A stretch of DNA of 21,485 bases from an uncultured bacterium. Its GTDB lineage: Bacteria; Patescibacteriota; Minisyncoccia; Spechtbacterales; HO2-43-30. The stretch lies in assembly GCA_913054525.1 (NCBI GenBank), contig CAJXHR010000001.1, positions 1-21,485 of the forward strand. Reading direction: 5' to 3'. Under the pieces are notes generated by a model. The model did no database searches and had not been told where the DNA came from. It worked only from the letters and a program-made list of their open reading frames with translations. This document shows, piece by piece, positions 15,158-21,485 of the stretch. The position numbers and the translations under genes are program-made. How positions within the stretch are numbered: the stretch's first letter is position 1; each line of letters starts with the position of its first letter.

Positions 15158-15496
15158 GTTTAGTATCTTTGCGGCAATAAGGATGACAATGAGTGCAAGG
15201 GCGATGCCCAAGAGGTTTGCAATCATATCTCCTGCCATATCAGTATGGCCCGATATAAAATCGAATATTTCTTTCATTGCGCCGATGCCAAGCATTGTGC
15301 CCGAGGCGATTACTAGTGACGTTTTAAAAGGAACTCCGAATAGTTTTGCCAGTAGAAATATTACGGTTACTCCCACAAGGCATGTGAGGAAGTGCTCTAC
15401 ATAGTCCCAAGGATGATGCTCGCCTGCTCCTGTCGGCAGGAAAAAGAAAATGTACTTATCCATTAAGCGCGCTATTTGCTCTGATTTGGCCAGCAA
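15155..15496 (-). CDS. Small membrane protein, VanZ/YfiM-like pattern
   Basis: Protein of 113 aa with three hydrophobic helices (about 36-53, 58-74 and 92-112). Conserved polar pattern H35, K75-E76, D79, D86, D90 and N94 (GAMKEIFDFISG, DMAGDMIANLLG) resembles small VanZ-like/YfiM membrane proteins; no enzymatic role is known to me. The start is TTG at 15496, chosen for the GAGG ribosome site 7 nt upstream; the first ATG would be residue 12. It converges on leuS and diverges from the thiolase-like gene. Confidence 0.7.
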   Translation of the reverse strand: MLAKSEQIARLMDKYIFFFLPTGAGEHHPWDYVEHFLTCLVGVTVIFLLAKLFGVPFKTSLVIASGTMLGIGAMKEIFDFISGHTDMAGDMIANLLGIALALIVILIAAKILN

Positions 15497-15518
15497 TTTT
15501 TTACCTCTTCAGTACGTT

Positions 15519-15565
15519 TTGTTTTTCAGACAATTTATGCTATAACAATTCAAGCCCTTTGACAA
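15519..15565 (+). promoter_or_regulatory. Promoter-leader element of the thiolase-like/DUF35 operon
   Basis: TTGTTT (15519-15524), a 16-bp spacer and TATAAC (15541-15546), with TGC giving an extended -10. From 15538 to 15565 the sequence matches 17847-17874 upstream of the acyl-CoA mutase at 23 of 28 positions, including TGCTATAA at the start and CTTTGACAA at the end. CTTTGACAA lies at the very 5' end of the predicted transcript, so it is unlikely to be a -35. Confidence 0.75.
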
Positions 15566-15597
15566 GTTAAATGGGTACAAGGAGGAGGTAGCATGAC

Positions 15598-16797
15598 ATG
15601 AGAGAAGTCGCTGTTATAGGATCGGGGATGACGCATTGCAAATCAAGATGGCTTTCAAAAACGTATCTGGAGCTTGCGCAGCTTGCGACAAAAAACGCGA
15701 TAGAAGACGCGGGTATTGATGTAAGCGATTTGGACGGCGGAGTGGCCGGCATTTACAACGACATTTTTGAATTTATGGCAATTCCCGAGAGCCCTCTTCA
15801 AGGCATAGTGGGCCTTGCCAACAAAGGATTTTCGCGAGTGACTAGCGGCGGAGCCACCGGTATATATACGATGTACAACGCCTATAACTGGGTTGCGAGC
15901 GGGATGCACGATGTTGTGCTTGTGCTTGGGGTGGAAAAGGCACTGGATTGCTATGATTTTGAGGCGGAAAGCCCGACGCCGGCAGTGGTGCAGACAATCG
16001 CTTATTCGTGGGATCCGTGGTTTGAGCGGCAAATAGGGAATCACGCTTCTTCGAGTTATGCCCAGGTTATCGCCGCCTACAGAGACGAACACGATGGCGA
16101 CCTGACGGAAGAAGCGAGCGCTAAAGTTGTAGAGCTTTTGTGCCAGCAGGCGCAAAATAATCCTTATGCCCAGCGGCTTGGAGAAGCAGTTTCCGCCGAG
16201 CAGGTTCTTGACTCGCGGTATGTTATTGACCAGATACGGATACTTGAAACTTGTGTCTACACAGAGGGTGCGTGTGCTCTTATCTTCGCTTCAAAGAAGG
16301 GCCTGGCCCGGCTTGCAGGCAAAATGAAGCAAGAGCCGATATGGATTACCGGCGCAGCCTGCGCAAACGAGCCGTACTTTGTAGGCAAAGATCCCAAGCG
16401 CCACAAAGTCCTCCATCGCATACAATCCGATGAGATCGTGGCGAGGGAAGCGCTCAAGCAGGCACGGCTGACAGTGGACGACATTCAGGTTATGGAGCTT
16501 CATGATGCCTTTGTGCCGCAATTGATGATAACGCTTGCCGAGATGGGCGTTGTTCCTCTTGGAAGGGCGAATGATTTGGTCAATGAGGGCATTATCATGC
16601 CCGGCGGGAAATTGCTTTTGAACCCATGTGGCGGCCTTGTTTTCAGCGGGCACTTTGTGGGCGGGTCCAACATGATGTCCACATGGAGCATAATGCGGGA
16701 AATGAAAGACCGGGATTTGGAGCACGGCCTCGTGCATGGCACAGGCGCTTCGCTTTCAATGTTTGGCGGCGCTATGATCTTTGAGAGGAGAAGATAA
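15598..16797 (+). CDS. SCP2-type thiolase-fold protein lacking the nucleophilic Cys
   Basis: Thiolase-superfamily protein of 399 aa. The SCP2-type motifs are clear: ELHDAF (300-305, usually HDCF), NPCGGLVFSGHFVGG (342-356, usually NPSGG..KGHPLGAT), and VHGTG near 379-383. Histidines H302, H352 and H380 are retained. Aligning VTSGGATGIY (81-90) with the NxxCGSG/CATG nucleophile loop puts G85 where the catalytic Cys should be. Ordinary thiolysis or Claisen condensation is therefore unlikely. The closest known precedent is the Cys-less Ltp2/SAL-type retro-aldolases, which work in complex with a DUF35 protein; the next gene, 1 nt downstream, encodes DUF35. The start ATG 15598 follows GGAGGAGG. 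Specific substrate unknown. Confidence 0.85.
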   Translation: MREVAVIGSGMTHCKSRWLSKTYLELAQLATKNAIEDAGIDVSDLDGGVAGIYNDIFEFMAIPESPLQGIVGLANKGFSRVTSGGATGIYTMYNAYNWVASGMHDVVLVLGVEKALDCYDFEAESPTPAVVQTIAYSWDPWFERQIGNHASSSYAQVIAAYRDEHDGDLTEEASAKVVELLCQQAQNNPYAQRLGEAVSAEQVLDSRYVIDQIRILETCVYTEGACALIFASKKGLARLAGKMKQEPIWITGAACANEPYFVGKDPKRHKVLHRIQSDEIVAREALKQARLTVDDIQVMELHDAFVPQLMITLAEMGVVPLGRANDLVNEGIIMPGGKLLLNPCGGLVFSGHFVGGSNMMSTWSIMREMKDRDLEHGLVHGTGASLSMFGGAMIFERRR

Positions 16798-16798
16798 T

Positions 16799-17806
16799 AT
16801 GTCTAAAGATAGAAATATGGTAATACCCGAAGCGATGTTGCCTCCCGCCCGCATCGAGCGTGTGAAAGGCAACTTTGGGGAAGAGGTGCTTTTGCGCAAC
16901 GACGCAATGTTCACCGCCTACAGGCATTCCGCCGGCGAGTTGTCAGCTTTTTTCTTCGCGCTTGCCGATGAAGGTAGGATTATCGCAAATGTATGCCCAT
17001 CTTGCGGGGTAGTAAATTGTCCTCCCTATCAACAAAGATGCCCGGAATGTAATTTTACGGATATGGAGCAGATAGAAATTAAGGATGTCGGTGTTATGGC
17101 AGCGACTCCGGTTATAACAATATTCCCTCCGGCCCGTTTTAAGGGCGATGCGCCATTTGGCACAGGGTACGTATTTATTGAGTGTGGAGATTCAAAAACA
17201 GCCGATACGGCACTACCCTTGCGCGTGAGAACCACGCAAGGCATGTTGCGGCGCGGTATATTCAAGAGAGACACTCCAATAAAAATTGTTTTCAAAGATG
17301 AACGGCAGGGCGAAATTACCGATATATTCGCGGTTTCTCAAGCGGAGCTGACTCGGGAGCAAATTGCCAAATCACCCCTGCTTGAAAGCGATTTGGAGTG
17401 GAACATGCCCAAAGAACCGGAATTTGAGGAAACCGAAGAGTCCAAAATGGCATTTTCTAAGATTTTGTTTAGATTTCAGGCGCTTGCCCTCAAAGTATCC
17501 AAGAGCAAGGCAGCTCAAAAAGATTTGGCAAATTGGACGCGTCGTGTGGAAGTAAAATCCGGCGGATTTTTTTTCTTGCTGAATATCAATGACGGGAAGA
17601 TGTCCGCCGGCTACGAAGAACCGGATCGAGAGACGGATCTCATTCTTGCGCTGGAAGATCCAAATGATTTTCTCCCATACCTGGAAAGAGGAGCCGCTTT
17701 AACCAATCTTATATTAAGCGGCAAGCTCTGGGTAAGCAGCTCGGAGCTTGAAACGATAACGCGGCTGGATCGTCTTCCAAGATCCTTAAGGAAAGATGGT
17801 GTATAA
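16799..17806 (+). CDS. DUF35 zinc-ribbon/OB-fold protein fused to an SCP2 domain
   Basis: Protein of 335 aa in two parts. Residues 45-185 form a DUF35 unit: a rubredoxin-like zinc knuckle C66-x2-C69 ... C81-x2-C84 (VCPSCG, RCPECNF) followed by an OB-fold acyl-CoA-binding half (GTGYVFIEC near 121). Residues 215-330 resemble an SCP2/sterol-carrier domain (GGFFFLLNINDGKMSAGY, then LILALEDPNDFLPYL and LILSGKLWVS). DUF35 proteins hold thiolases or aldolases and bind their CoA substrates; SCP2 domains bind acyl-CoA or lipids. In human SCPx the SCP2 domain is fused to the thiolase itself; here it is on the DUF35 partner. ATG 16799 is used, 1 nt after the thiolase-like stop, with AGGAGA upstream; the TTG frame from 16781 is less likely. 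Confidence 0.83.
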   Translation: MSKDRNMVIPEAMLPPARIERVKGNFGEEVLLRNDAMFTAYRHSAGELSAFFFALADEGRIIANVCPSCGVVNCPPYQQRCPECNFTDMEQIEIKDVGVMAATPVITIFPPARFKGDAPFGTGYVFIECGDSKTADTALPLRVRTTQGMLRRGIFKRDTPIKIVFKDERQGEITDIFAVSQAELTREQIAKSPLLESDLEWNMPKEPEFEETEESKMAFSKILFRFQALALKVSKSKAAQKDLANWTRRVEVKSGGFFFLLNINDGKMSAGYEEPDRETDLILALEDPNDFLPYLERGAALTNLILSGKLWVSSSELETITRLDRLPRSLRKDGV

Positions 17807-17811
17807 AACGC

Positions 17812-17846
17812 AAAGTCCTTTGGCAATAGCCAAAGGACTTTTTTTG
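17812..17846 (+). terminator. Strong rho-independent terminator after the DUF35-SCP2 gene
   Basis: AAAGTCCTTTGGC (17812-17824) pairs perfectly with GCCAAAGGACTTT (17829-17841) around the loop AATA, followed by seven Ts. It separates the thiolase-like/DUF35 unit from the mutase unit, which has its own promoter immediately after. Confidence 0.92.
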
Positions 17847-17874
17847 TGCTATAAAAATTTGAGGTCTTTGACAA
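17847..17874 (+). promoter_or_regulatory. Promoter-leader element of the acyl-CoA mutase operon
   Basis: TGCTATAAA (17847-17855) is an extended -10. The -35 position falls in the terminator stem and is not recognisable. The 28 bp match the element at 15538-15565 at 23 positions, with CTTTGACAA again placed 11 nt after the -10. The mutase ATG is at 17892, behind GAGGTG. Confidence 0.75.
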
Positions 17875-17891
17875 TATGTGAGGTGAAAATT

Positions 17892-19457
17892 ATGAAAAGA
17901 GAGCAGGTTCTTTGGGCGCCGGAAGATTTAGAGGCGATTGATTCGTTAAAGGACATAGGATTTCCCGGGGAGTTTCCGTATACCCGTGGAATACATCCCA
18001 ATATGTATAGGGGCCGTTTGTGGACAATGAGGCAGTTTGCCGGGTTTGGCTTGCCGGATGATACCAACAAAAGATTTAGGAAGCTGTGGGACGAGGGCGA
18101 AACCGGATTTTCCACTGCCTTTGATCTCGCGACGCTTCTTGGATACGACTCGGACGATCCTCATTCGCTCGGCGAAGTGGGGAAAGGCGGAGTCGCAGTC
18201 GACAGCATGGAAGACATGATGCGGCTGTTCCGCGGAATACCCATAGGGCGCAGGGATGTTAGCGTGTCAATGACAATAAACGCGCCGGCTTGCGTTTTCC
18301 TTGCTATGTATGTTGTGCTTGCCGGAAAAAAAAGAGCGAAGCTTGAAAATCTTCGCGGAACTATCCAAAACGACATGCTGAAAGAGTTCACAAGCCAGAA
18401 CGAAACTATTGTGCCGCACAATGCGTCAATGAAGATATTCGTTGACACAGTGGAGTTTTGCACAAAATATATGCCTCAATATAATCCAATAAGTATATCC
18501 GGCTATCATATGAGAGAGGCGGGAGCTACGGCAGTGCAGGAGCTTGCCTTTACCTTGGCCGACGGCATTGCTTATGTGGAGGCATGCATAGAGCGAGGGC
18601 TTGATGTGGACGCATTCGCGCCGCGATTCTCTTTCTTTTTCAACGCGCATAACGATTTTTTTGAAGAGATTGCAAAGTTCAGGGCCGCTCGCCGCATGTG
18701 GGCGCATATTATGCGCGATCGCTTCGGCGCGAAAAATGAGGCATCCTGGAAACTGCGTTTTCACGCGCAGACCTCCGGCGTATCTCTTGTGGATCGGCAG
18801 CCCAAGAACAATATAATGCGCGTGACCTTACAGGCCTTTGCGGCTGTTTTGGGGGGCGCTCAAAGCGTGCATACCGACGCTTGGGACGAGCAGATAAGCT
18901 TGCCCTCGGAAGAAGCAGCTCTTCTTGCTCTTCGTACACAGCAAATCATAGCGCATGAGACAGGCGTTGCCGACGTTGTTGATCCTCTGGGCGGCTCGTA
19001 TTTTATGGAAAGTATAACCCGCGAAATAGAGGAAAAGGCATGGGAGTATATTGAGCGCATTGATAATATGGGTGGCATGGTACGCGCTGTTGAAAACGAT
19101 TTTCCCAGGGGCGAGATAGAGCGGTCTTCTGTAGAGTTTGAGGAGGCAAAGAATAGAGGAGAAGCTATTATTGTGGGCGTCAATAAGTTCCAGAGCGATG
19201 AAGCCGATAAAAATAACGATGTTCCCTTCCGCGCTAATCCGAGAGACGGCCTGGTTCAGGCAAGGCGTCTGGAAAAGCTTCGCGCAAAAAGGGACGGCGC
19301 GGCAGTGGGCCGCGCGTTATGCGCGGTAGAAAAGGCGGCATATAACAATAAAAATGTGATGCCCCCTATCATTGAAGCAGTAAAGGCATTTGTCACTGAA
19401 GGCGAGATAGTGAAGGCGCTGAAAAACGTACACGGCGATTACAAAGTAATAGCATAA
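17892..19457 (+). CDS. Acyl-CoA mutase large subunit, isobutyryl-CoA mutase-like
   Basis: Adenosylcobalamin-dependent mutase TIM-barrel subunit of 521 aa (PYTRG at 29-33, RLWTMRQFAGFG, GTIQND, SISGYHMREAG, SFFFNAHNDFFEE, DPLGGSYF). There is no C-terminal B12 domain, so it needs a separate small subunit, which is not in the window. Counting along the Propionibacterium methylmalonyl-CoA mutase, the substrate-carboxylate residues Tyr89 and Arg207 become F49 and Q169. That is the pair known in isobutyryl-CoA mutase (Phe80/Gln198). Gln197 and His244 are kept as Q159 and H206. It most likely interconverts isobutyryl- and butyryl-CoA or a related pair, not methylmalonyl/succinyl-CoA. The ATG at 17892 follows GAGGTG; the frame from 17796 would cross the terminator. 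Confidence 0.88.
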   Translation: MKREQVLWAPEDLEAIDSLKDIGFPGEFPYTRGIHPNMYRGRLWTMRQFAGFGLPDDTNKRFRKLWDEGETGFSTAFDLATLLGYDSDDPHSLGEVGKGGVAVDSMEDMMRLFRGIPIGRRDVSVSMTINAPACVFLAMYVVLAGKKRAKLENLRGTIQNDMLKEFTSQNETIVPHNASMKIFVDTVEFCTKYMPQYNPISISGYHMREAGATAVQELAFTLADGIAYVEACIERGLDVDAFAPRFSFFFNAHNDFFEEIAKFRAARRMWAHIMRDRFGAKNEASWKLRFHAQTSGVSLVDRQPKNNIMRVTLQAFAAVLGGAQSVHTDAWDEQISLPSEEAALLALRTQQIIAHETGVADVVDPLGGSYFMESITREIEEKAWEYIERIDNMGGMVRAVENDFPRGEIERSSVEFEEAKNRGEAIIVGVNKFQSDEADKNNDVPFRANPRDGLVQARRLEKLRAKRDGAAVGRALCAVEKAAYNNKNVMPPIIEAVKAFVTEGEIVKALKNVHGDYKVIA

Positions 19458-19469
19458 TAGGAGGTCAAA

Positions 19470-20663
19470 ATGCAGCTTAGCGAAGAAGTCAGAATGCTTA
19501 GAGATATGGTGGATGATTTCGGGCAAAAAGAAGTGATGGATATAGGATATGCGGAGCTTGAGCCGAAGGGCGAGTTCCCCGAAGAGTTTGTGAAGAAAAT
19601 TTCCGATATGGGCCTCATGGGCATTTCTTTTCCCGAAGAATACGGCGGCATGGGAATGGATACAATGGCGACTTCGGTCGTTGGTGAGCGGCTGGCTTTC
19701 TATTGGCCAAGCTTGCAGCTTATCTGGAGCGCTAATGTTTCTCTTGCCGGCTTCCCGATAATGATTTACGGCAACGAAAACCAAAAGCAGCGGTTTTTGC
19801 CCAATCTTGCAAGCGGGAAGATCCTTGGCTGTTACGCGCTCACAGAGCCGGACGCGGGATCGGACGCGGCGAACATTAAAACAACGGCAGAAATAAAAGG
19901 ACAACGCGATTTATGGGTTCTCAATGGCACAAAGACATTCATCACTAATGCAACAAATGCGTCTGTGGGCATTGTATTCGCAAGGATAGCAGGCAAAAGG
20001 AAGTCAAAGAGGAGACATGAAGGTATTACTGCCTTTTTACTTTCGACCGAAGAGCCGGGCCTAAAAAGAAAGCAGAATACCTTGGCGTATCCGCCGGAAA
20101 AGATTACGGTGAGAAAAATTGATAAATGGGGACTTCGCTGTTCTGATTTTTGCGAAATTATACTGGAGGACGTCCATATAGCGGAAGGAAATGTCCTCGG
20201 CGAGGTGGGAGGAGGCTTCCGAATTGCCATGGAGACGCTCAACAATGGCCGTATAAATATCGCGGCACAGGCCGTGGGCATTGCGCGCAGAGCTTTGCAC
20301 GAGATGAAGGAATACGCGAGGAGCCGCAAGGCTTTCGATAAGCGCCTTATGGATATAGACGAAAAGGCGAAGAAAATAGCATGGCTTGAAACACAAGTAG
20401 AAGCCGCGTGGCTCATGGTTTTGCGGGCTTCGCAAGCCAAGGATGGCGGAGGCGACTACAGGGTAGAGGCGTCTCAGGCAAAATTGTTTGCCTCCCGCGT
20501 AGCTAAGGAAACAGCAGATTTCTTTTCGGAATTTGCCGGCGGCGTGGGATATACCCTCGAATACATAGCGGAGCGCATTCATCAGGACGCGCGAGCGACT
20601 CTAATATACGAAGGTACTTCCGATATTCAGGAGCTTGTAATAGCAAAAAGTTTTAGAGATTAA
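19470..20663 (+). CDS. Acyl-CoA dehydrogenase
   Basis: FAD-dependent acyl-CoA dehydrogenase of 397 aa, normal length. It introduces an alpha,beta double bond and passes electrons to electron-transfer flavoprotein. YALTEPDAGSDAA (near 122-134) is the FAD/substrate signature. FAGGVGYTLEYIAERIHQDA and IYEGTSDIQ near the C-terminus are also typical. E381 in YEGT is at the catalytic-base position of short/medium-chain enzymes. It starts 12 bp after the mutase stop behind AGGAGG (19459-19464), so the two are co-transcribed. Next to an isobutyryl-CoA mutase-like subunit, butyryl-CoA or isobutyryl-CoA are reasonable substrates (inference). Its electron acceptor is not in the window. Confidence 0.93.
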   Translation: MQLSEEVRMLRDMVDDFGQKEVMDIGYAELEPKGEFPEEFVKKISDMGLMGISFPEEYGGMGMDTMATSVVGERLAFYWPSLQLIWSANVSLAGFPIMIYGNENQKQRFLPNLASGKILGCYALTEPDAGSDAANIKTTAEIKGQRDLWVLNGTKTFITNATNASVGIVFARIAGKRKSKRRHEGITAFLLSTEEPGLKRKQNTLAYPPEKITVRKIDKWGLRCSDFCEIILEDVHIAEGNVLGEVGGGFRIAMETLNNGRINIAAQAVGIARRALHEMKEYARSRKAFDKRLMDIDEKAKKIAWLETQVEAAWLMVLRASQAKDGGGDYRVEASQAKLFASRVAKETADFFSEFAGGVGYTLEYIAERIHQDARATLIYEGTSDIQELVIAKSFRD

Positions 20664-20690
20664 GAGGACGATAAGTCCTCTTTTATTTTA
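20662..20690 (+). terminator. Terminator after the acyl-CoA dehydrogenase
   Basis: AAGAGGAC (20662-20669) pairs with GTCCTCTT (20675-20682) around the loop GATAA, followed by TTATTTTA. The stem begins in the TAA stop codon. Confidence 0.88.
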
Positions 20691-20698
20691 CCCGGCCA

Positions 20699-20707
20699 TG
20701 ATATACT
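20699..20707 (+). promoter_or_regulatory. Extended -10 promoter of glmS
   Basis: TGATATACT is an extended -10 ending 10 bp before the ATG at 20718. There is no Shine-Dalgarno site, so the mRNA is predicted to have a leader of only a few nt. Confidence 0.65.
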
Positions 20708-20717
20708 ATAAGCGGAT

Positions 20718-21485
20718 ATGTGCGGCATTGTCGGCTACATAGGCAAACAGAACGATCCAAGGATAGGGCTTGAGGCGCTCAAGCGTCTTGAGTATCGGGG
20801 CTATGACTCTTCGGGCATAGCCGTTTTTAATGACGAAAAGAACGATATATTTTGCGAAAAAGCAGTCGGGAAAATTATAGAACTTGAAAAAAAAGTTCCT
20901 TGGGATAAGATTTCCGGTTCTACTTTAGTAATGCAGACGCGATGGGCTACGCACGGAGCGCCGACTTTTAAAAATGCCCACCCTCATACCGACTGCAAAA
21001 AAAATATTTATTTAGTCCACAACGGAATTATCGAAGATCATAAACAACTCAAAGATAAGCTTATTAAGAAGGGGCATAAATTTACTTCCAAGACCGATAC
21101 GGAGGTATTGCCGCACCTTATTGAAGAGTATTCAGCGAATTATACCTTGGAAGAAGCGGTGCGCAGGGCGCTTCAGCTTGTAAAAGGCACGTATGGCATA
21201 GCCGTGATATCAAAAAAGGATCCGGGAAAGATAGTTGCCGCACGCATGGCAAGCCCTCTTCTTATCGGAGTCGGCAGAGGCGAATACATGGTAGCGTCGG
21301 ATCCGGCGGCAGTGCTTTCTCATACAAAGAAAGTAATTTATCTTGAAGATGGTGATATAGCAGTGCTTACAAAAGAGGGATTTCGTATTGCGGACCTGGC
21401 AAGGGTTGCGCAGGAAAGGCCGGAGCAGGATCTTGAGTGGGGAATCGAGGAGGCGCAAAAAGGCGGGTATCCGCATTTTATGCTC
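20718..21485 (+). CDS. glmS: Glutamine-fructose-6-phosphate aminotransferase (5' part, cut by window end)
   Basis: First 256 residues of GlmS, which makes glucosamine-6-phosphate for peptidoglycan and other amino sugars. It begins MCGIVGYIG, with Cys2 as the N-terminal nucleophile of the glutaminase (Ntn) domain after Met removal. RLEYRGYDSSG (near 23-33), TRWATHGAP (74-82), HNGIIED and GTYGIAV are canonical. The sugar-isomerase (SIS) domains lie beyond the window. It has its own near-leaderless promoter after the acyl-CoA dehydrogenase terminator, so it is not part of the catabolic operon. Confidence 0.96.
   Translation, partial: MCGIVGYIGKQNDPRIGLEALKRLEYRGYDSSGIAVFNDEKNDIFCEKAVGKIIELEKKVPWDKISGSTLVMQTRWATHGAPTFKNAHPHTDCKKNIYLVHNGIIEDHKQLKDKLIKKGHKFTSKTDTEVLPHLIEEYSANYTLEEAVRRALQLVKGTYGIAVISKKDPGKIVAARMASPLLIGVGRGEYMVASDPAAVLSHTKKVIYLEDGDIAVLTKEGFRIADLARVAQERPEQDLEWGIEEAQKGGYPHFML

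Noticed and set aside
15559..15564. TTGACA (also 17868-17873 and 8766-8771) as -35 boxes
   Set aside because: No -10-like sequence lies 16-18 bp downstream; the positions fall on ribosome sites or start codons. They lie downstream of good extended -10 elements, in the transcribed leader.
17796..17891. N-terminal extension of the acyl-CoA mutase
   Set aside because: The extended frame begins inside the DUF35-SCP2 gene and runs through a strong terminator and the -10 box. The ATG at 17892 has a ribosome site.
17892..19457. Methylmalonyl-CoA mutase proper
   Set aside because: The carboxylate-binding Tyr and Arg are replaced by Phe and Gln, which argues against a dicarboxylic substrate.
15538..20690. 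Acyl-CoA block as a recently acquired mobile island
   Set aside because: No transposase, integrase, tRNA or flanking direct repeats are seen, and codon and promoter style match the neighbours by eye.

Overview
This 21.5 kb window is very gene-dense: intergenic gaps are mostly below 120 bp, several genes overlap by 4-11 bp, and terminators overlap stop codons. The LeuRS type (HIGN signature, 806 aa), the compact MetRS without a C-terminal tRNA-binding extension, and the housekeeping mix (M16 peptidase, AI-2E permease, TatD, NYN nuclease, GlmS) suggest a Patescibacteria/CPR bacterium, probably Parcubacteria-like. This is an inference from sequence character; no 16S or ribosomal marker is present. 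TGA is used as a normal stop codon. I see no tRNA, rRNA, CRISPR array, transposase or integrase.

Layout. Bases 1-3156 (+) hold the tail of an unidentified gene, an aquaporin, an M16 zinc peptidase and an AI-2E family permease. A small membrane protein with a possible metal site (-) follows, then metG and tatD (+). Bases 6078-8661 (-) form an operon: alanine dehydrogenase, a 67-aa small protein, and an indoleamine 2,3-dioxygenase-like heme protein. Divergent from it, across a 42-bp near-perfect palindrome, lie proline dehydrogenase and an aldehyde dehydrogenase that overlap by 4 bp, together a proline-to-glutamate route. Next come a NYN-domain nuclease and a 107-aa hypothetical protein (-), leuS (+), and a small membrane protein (-). 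The last block (+) is an acyl-CoA module: a thiolase-fold enzyme without its nucleophilic Cys, a DUF35-SCP2 fusion protein, an acyl-CoA mutase large subunit with isobutyryl-CoA mutase signature residues, and an acyl-CoA dehydrogenase. glmS runs off the end.

How the genes may work together. About half the window is catabolic: alanine to pyruvate, proline to glutamate, probable tryptophan ring opening, and branched/short acyl-CoA rearrangement and oxidation. That is unexpected beside CPR-type housekeeping genes. The most promising candidate for an undescribed system is the 15.5-20.7 kb module. There a Cys-less thiolase-like protein is paired with a DUF35-SCP2 fusion, and both this pair and the mutase-dehydrogenase pair sit behind near-identical 28-bp promoter-leader elements (23/28 identical), suggesting co-regulation.

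Regulation visible in the sequence. Promoters are mostly extended -10 type (TGnTATAAT-like, repeatedly TGCTATAA). Several housekeeping genes (M16 peptidase, metG, tatD, leuS, glmS, and the 163-aa membrane gene) have the -10 box so close to the ATG that their mRNAs should be leaderless. The catabolic genes instead have leaders with strong AGGAGG-type ribosome sites.
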